Below are positions 4,982 to 7,486 of a stretch of DNA of 7,486 bases, piece by piece. A model generated the notes under the pieces. It was not told where the DNA came from. It ran no database searches and saw nothing but the letters and a program-made list of their open reading frames with translations. The position numbers were made by a program, and so were the translations under genes. The stretch is from Ruminiclostridium sp. (GTDB lineage Bacteria; Bacillota; Clostridia; Oscillospirales; Oscillospiraceae), in contig JAFZEB010000008.1 in the NCBI GenBank assembly GCA_017560855.1, positions 1 to 7,486 of the forward strand. The letters run 5' to 3'. How positions within the stretch are numbered: the stretch's first letter is position 1; each line of letters opens with the position of its first letter.

Positions 4982-6097
4982 TCACCCCACCGGGATCTTG
5001 GTCCCGTCGGCCAGAAGGATGTGGTCCAGCTCGTCAAGGATTAAGGGAGCCTCGGCTTTCAGTTCCTGGTAGAGCTTTCCTTGGGCGCCGCCAGGTAGCA
5101 GTTGGATGCGGCTGCCGTCCTTTCGAACGGCGAAAACCTGGTCATCTCCGGTGGCAAAGCTGGGGTAGCTGGCAGAGGAACTGCAATACAATGTGATGCT
5201 GAGGGGACGCAGGATGACAGAAGTGAGGGTCACATTCTCTGTTTCGTAAATTCCCCCCTTTTCTTTCTGATACACAAGGGCCTGGGTGGGGATGGGCTTG
5301 GATATGAGTTCCGCCTTGGGGGTTTCTCCGTTCAAGGTCACGTCAAACTCCCATACCCCTTGGGCCAGGACCTCTGTGGGATGGAGTTGCAGGGTCTCCT
5401 CGTGGGTGAACATGATGGCATCCTGGCCTTTATACTTGGTGTCCATCAGATGCTGGTAGTAGGTTTGGTTGGTGGATTGGCAAATGATATTTTCAATCGT
5501 AATGTGGTAGACAGCTTTGGCACCGAAGGGATCCTTCAGCTTTCCCTTATTGGGGTTTATCTGGATCACATAGTTCTTGGTGTGGTCCAGGCCGTCCCCG
5601 TCCTCCACCCAGTCCAGATGCAGGTTGTCCCAATCCACGCCCATGGTGCAGGTGATGAGATCCCTGGTGTTTCCGGGGCCGAAGAAGTCCAGCTGTGTGT
5701 TTCCGTCCATTCTGGGTTCCAGACTGGTCCCTTCGGGGGCGGTCACCCCCAGAATGATATAGGCGGTGGTGCCGTCGTTGAGGGCCGATCGGAGTTCGAT
5801 GGTCCAGTCGTCATGGGTCTGAGTCTGGGCGATGATCTGCTCCTGGTTCTGTAGGTAGCCCATCTGGCCCGGGGTCAGGGGTCCGCCGCTGGCCTCTCGG
5901 AAGAAGCCTGCAAACCAGCCCTGGCCGTAGGCCATGGCCCCGCCCACCAGCCCGGCCAGAAGAAGCACGGCGATGAGAGCGGCGGCCAGCATGGGCCGCA
6001 GTTTTCTGCGTTGGGCGTGGAAGGCGTCGAATTCGGCGCCTTCCACCAGGTCTTCCCCGATGAAGTCCAGGGCCAGGAAAATGTCTCGTCCGTTCAT
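4982..6097 (-). CDS. Putative anti-sigma factor, single-pass membrane protein
   Basis: The 371-residue product has a short cytoplasmic N terminus (1-35, with FIGEDLVEGAEF and a basic RRKLR at 30-34), one hydrophobic helix at about 36-57, and a long C-terminal part of some 310 residues. By the positive-inside rule this part lies outside the membrane. It looks beta-rich, with no motif I can place; anti-sigma-like DUF4179 proteins have a similar plan, but I cannot confirm membership. The ATG overlaps the sigma stop codon (ATGA) and has AAGGAGGGG upstream within the sigma gene, so translation is coupled. That context is the main reason to infer that it binds and restrains the sigma factor. There is no classical zinc-binding anti-sigma HxxxCxxC motif. 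I chose the start at 6097, not the longer upstream frame, because of this site and overlap. Confidence 0.78.
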   Translation of the reverse strand: MNGRDIFLALDFIGEDLVEGAEFDAFHAQRRKLRPMLAAALIAVLLLAGLVGGAMAYGQGWFAGFFREASGGPLTPGQMGYLQNQEQIIAQTQTHDDWTIELRSALNDGTTAYIILGVTAPEGTSLEPRMDGNTQLDFFGPGNTRDLITCTMGVDWDNLHLDWVEDGDGLDHTKNYVIQINPNKGKLKDPFGAKAVYHITIENIICQSTNQTYYQHLMDTKYKGQDAIMFTHEETLQLHPTEVLAQGVWEFDVTLNGETPKAELISKPIPTQALVYQKEKGGIYETENVTLTSVILRPLSITLYCSSSASYPSFATGDDQVFAVRKDGSRIQLLPGGAQGKLYQELKAEAPLILDELDHILLADGTKIPVG

Positions 6098-6642
6098 ACT
6101 GGGATCCCCTCCTTTTCCAGGTGTGCCCGGAGCTTGGCCCGGGTCCGGTTCAGACGCATGTTTACGGCGCTTTCCCCGATGCCGTATCGAGCGGCGATCT
6201 CTCCGATGGAGTCCCCGAACCAGTACCGCCGCAGGAAGACCAGACGGTTGTCCGGGGTAAGCTCCCGCAGAAATGCGTCCAGAATTTGCCCCAGTTCCAG
6301 GGCATCCATCTGCCGACAGGGATTTGGGATACACAGCTCCAACTCCTGGGTGAGGCTGACTACATCACCGTTCCGCTTGGCGGCGGTGTTCCATTCCAGC
6401 CGTTTCAGAGCGAAATTACGGCAGATCTTGGCCAGCCAGGCGAAGAAGTGACGGGGCCGCTGGGGCGGGATGGTGTCCCAGGCTTTGAGATAGGTGTCGC
6501 TGACGCTTTCCTCGGCGTCCTGGTCATTGCGCAGGATGTGGTCCGCCAGAGTGAAGAGTCGACTGCCGTATTTGTCACTGGTATGCTCGATGGCGGCTTC
6601 CTCCCGGGCGAAGAACAGGTCTATGATGTTGTGGTCGTTCAC
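6094..6642 (-). CDS. ECF-type RNA polymerase sigma factor
   Basis: The 182-residue protein is a sigma-70 family factor of the ECF type with only regions 2 and 4. Region 2 spans about residues 20-88, with the core-binding stretch DAEESVSDTYLKAWDTIP (42-59) and the following FFAWLAKICRNFALKRLEW. Region 4 spans about 120-176, with the -35-reading helix-turn-helix SIGEIAARYGIGESAVNMRLNRTRAKL. Translation begins at a GTG (6642), supported by GAGGTG 7 bases upstream and by the alignment of the N terminus with region 2. It overlaps the downstream membrane gene by 4 bases, the usual arrangement for a sigma and its anti-sigma. The signal it answers to is unknown. Self-activation is plausible, given the promoter-like sequence just upstream. 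Confidence 0.95.
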   Translation of the reverse strand: MNDHNIIDLFFAREEAAIEHTSDKYGSRLFTLADHILRNDQDAEESVSDTYLKAWDTIPPQRPRHFFAWLAKICRNFALKRLEWNTAAKRNGDVVSLTQELELCIPNPCRQMDALELGQILDAFLRELTPDNRLVFLRRYWFGDSIGEIAARYGIGESAVNMRLNRTRAKLRAHLEKEGIPV

Positions 6643-6676
6643 AGGGCTTCACCTCGTTTCTGTTTGTCTCTCACCC

Positions 6677-6708
6677 TATTAGACCGGAAAGAGAGGGGAA
6701 ATCTCACA
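6677..6708 (-). promoter_or_regulatory. Candidate promoter of the sigma/anti-sigma operon
   Basis: On the minus strand TGTGAGAT (6708-6701) and GTCTAATA (6684-6677) are 16 bases apart, which fits ECF promoter geometry; the GTC at the -10 is typical of ECF sites. The -35 does not match a known consensus well, and TCTAAT could also act as a sigma-A -10. It lies about 35 bases before the GTG start. This is a position-based guess. Confidence 0.4.
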
Positions 6709-6718
6709 GTTTTTTTGA

Positions 6719-6752
6719 AAAACGCCGCCTTTCTGCGGGAAGGCGGCGTTTT
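6719..6752 (-). terminator. Intrinsic terminator of the four-helix-bundle gene
   Basis: AAAACGCCGCCTT (6719-6731) pairs with AAGGCGGCGTTTT (6740-6752), a 13-base stem with a small loop. Read on the minus strand it ends in a T run and starts 2 bases after the stop codon. It separates this gene from the sigma operon. Confidence 0.85.
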
Positions 6753-6754
6753 GG

Positions 6755-7108
6755 TCATGTGCTGTTCTTTTTGGCTGTGTTGATGGACGAAATCAGCATA
6801 ATGCGAAGGTTGGAGCAGTCTGCTTCGAGTTTTTGGTAAGCTTCCTGAGAGAGGTATCCGGTTCGGAAAAGAAGCTCCAGCCAATATCCGGTTTCGTTGG
6901 CCTCCTTCAATGCGATCTGCATTTTGGCAATAAAGTCGGCTCTGCCGTGGGCATACTGAGCTTCCCGAATGTTTGCGCCGATGGAAGTGCCGCTTCTGCC
7001 GATTTGGTTGGAGATGATGGTTTCCCGGTTTTGTTTCAGTTCTTTCACAAGCTGAATGATAGAAACGGCAAAATCCATGGATTGGACAGACAGTGCATCA
7101 TTTCTCAC
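6755..7108 (-). CDS. Four-helix-bundle protein (S23/IVP-like)
   Basis: The 117-residue protein belongs to the four-helix-bundle family first seen in 23S rRNA intervening sequences, which also includes the Avd accessory protein of diversity-generating retroelements. The signature is SNQIGRSGTSIGANIREA (residues 33-50), followed by AKMQIALKEANETGYWLELL and a last helix. Family members form basic ring-shaped pentamers that can bind nucleic acid; the role of solitary members is unknown. Translation starts at GTG 7108 with AGGTGA upstream; no ATG is better placed. Its base composition is lower than its neighbours (27 of 60 G+C at 6781-6840 against 39 of 60 at 3421-3480), hinting at transfer. Here it has its own promoter and terminator, with no rRNA gene or reverse transcriptase in the window, and it sits beside a hairpin array. 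Confidence 0.92.
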   Translation of the reverse strand: MRNDALSVQSMDFAVSIIQLVKELKQNRETIISNQIGRSGTSIGANIREAQYAHGRADFIAKMQIALKEANETGYWLELLFRTGYLSQEAYQKLEADCSNLRIMLISSINTAKKNST

Positions 7109-7129
7109 AAGAAATCACCTCTTTTGCAT

Positions 7130-7158
7130 AGCATAACATAAACTGGGAAAGGGTTCAA
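7130..7158 (-). promoter_or_regulatory. Sigma-A promoter of the four-helix-bundle gene
   Basis: Minus-strand TTGAAC (7158-7153), a 17-base spacer and TATGCT (7135-7130) predict a start near 7123, about 15 bases before the GTG. That leaves room for little more than the ribosome binding site. The -35 touches the first ATGAAG linker of the hairpin array. Confidence 0.7.
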
Positions 7159-7325
7159 TGAAGGGTTTGCTTCGCAAACATGAAGGGGCGGCGGTGCCGC
7201 CATGAAGCGCCGCACTTTGTGCGGCATGAAGAGAAGCGCACCGATGACGATGCATGGGCCGCCAGGCCCGCTTCATAGGACGAAGCCCTGCTTCATTTCT
7301 TCATGCACCGTTAGGTGCGCTTCAT
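7158..7325. repeat. Hairpin array with ATGAAG/CTTCAT linkers
   Basis: ATGAAG occurs at 7158, 7180, 7202 and 7226, spaced 22, 22 and 24 bases. Each interval holds a different small hairpin: GTTTGC/GCAAAC (loop TTC), GGCGGC/GCCGCC (loop GGT) and GCCGCAC/GTGCGGC (loop TTT). The right half is the same plan on the other strand: CTTCAT at 7271, 7291, 7299 and 7320, with GGGCC/GGCCC, AGGAC/GCCCT (one mismatch) and GCACC/GGTGC. GAAGCGCACC (7233-7242) and GGTGCGCTTC (7314-7323) are inverse copies. The linker is constant while stems vary, so it is not a simple tandem repeat or a CRISPR. No protein gene is credible here. Confidence 0.8.
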
Positions 7326-7327
7326 GG

Positions 7328-7359
7328 AAAAAAGCACTTGCGAAAGCAAGTGCTTTTTT
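7328..7359 (-). terminator. Intrinsic terminator of tRNA-Gly(CCC)
   Basis: AAAAAAGCACTTGC (7328-7341) pairs with GCAAGTGCTTTTTT (7346-7359) around GAAA. It begins 1 base past the tRNA CCA on the minus strand and ends in six T. Confidence 0.92.
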
Positions 7360-7360
7360 C

Positions 7361-7434
7361 TGGAGCAGGATACGGGAGTCGAACCCGCCTCACCAGCTTG
7401 GGAAGCTGGGGTAATACCGATATACCAATCCTGC
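7361..7434 (-). tRNA. tRNA-Gly (anticodon CCC)
   Basis: A 74-base cloverleaf on the minus strand: acceptor GCAGGAT/ATCCTGC, discriminator T and encoded CCA at 7363-7361. The anticodon stem is CCAGC/GCTGG around loop TTCCCAA, with anticodon CCC at 7402-7400, reading GGG. The T arm is GCGGG/CCCGT around TTCGACT. It is a single gene with its own promoter and terminator, and is distinct from the GCC isoacceptor at 45-120. Confidence 0.96.
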
Positions 7435-7456
7435 GTGTTTGATTTTCAGTGTGGTC

Positions 7457-7485
7457 AGTATAGCACTTCCCCGGATAAATTTCAA
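7457..7485 (-). promoter_or_regulatory. Sigma-A promoter of tRNA-Gly(CCC)
   Basis: Minus-strand TTGAAA (7485-7480), a 17-base spacer and TATACT (7462-7457) form a near-consensus promoter, with a start about 15 bases before the mature tRNA 5' end. Confidence 0.85.
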
Positions 7486-7486
7486 G

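Noticed and set aside
6755..7108. Diversity-generating retroelement, from the Avd-like protein
   Set aside because: No reverse transcriptase, template repeat or variable repeat is present in the window.
7158..7325. CRISPR array
   Set aside because: The constant unit is only 6 bases, the intervals are themselves palindromic, orientation flips midway, and there are no cas genes.
7202..7442. Two plus-strand frames of 70 and 62 aa
   Set aside because: They cover the hairpin array and the antisense of tRNA-Gly(CCC); RIRESNPPHQLGKLG and YGSRTRLTSLGSWG are familiar tRNA-derived false proteins.

Overview
The window looks like chromosomal DNA from a high-GC gut Firmicute, most likely an Oscillospiraceae-type Clostridium. 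The signs are strong AGGAGG-type ribosome binding sites, sigma-A promoters with 17-base spacers, tRNA genes with encoded CCA, a TatD-linked radical SAM gene next to tatD, DUF1836, and the short GTAGGGGCG palindromic repeats common between genes in that group. This assignment is inference; nothing here names a species.

Left end (1-764, + strand): the 3' half of a probable tRNA-Phe and a complete tRNA-Gly(GCC) end in an intrinsic terminator. About 600 bases without a credible protein gene follow. They hold two copies of a roughly 120-base element that carries pieces of tRNA-Gly and two hairpins with compensatory base changes, then a mosaic of short palindromes, then a sigma-A promoter.

Centre-left (765-2750, + strand): a MATE-family multidrug exporter and a small LURP-one/tubby-like protein, probably co-transcribed. 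They end at a perfect palindromic terminator shared with the convergent operon.

Centre (4882 down to 2753, - strand): a three-gene operon from a clear promoter: a DUF1836 protein (possible MerR-like DNA binder), a TatD-family metal-dependent hydrolase, and a minimal radical SAM enzyme of the TatD-associated type. The genes are 3 and 4 bases apart.

Right (7485 down to 4982, - strand): tRNA-Gly(CCC) with promoter and terminator; a 168-base array of small hairpins joined by ATGAAG/CTTCAT linkers; a small four-helix-bundle (S23/IVP/Avd-like) protein gene of lower GC; and an ECF-type sigma factor whose stop codon overlaps the start of a single-pass membrane protein, the likely anti-sigma.

The protein genes are mostly ordinary housekeeping and envelope functions. 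The least explained material is non-coding: the tRNA-Gly-derived paired element at 182-462 and the hairpin array at 7158-7325. I found no CRISPR array, transposase, phage gene or reverse transcriptase.
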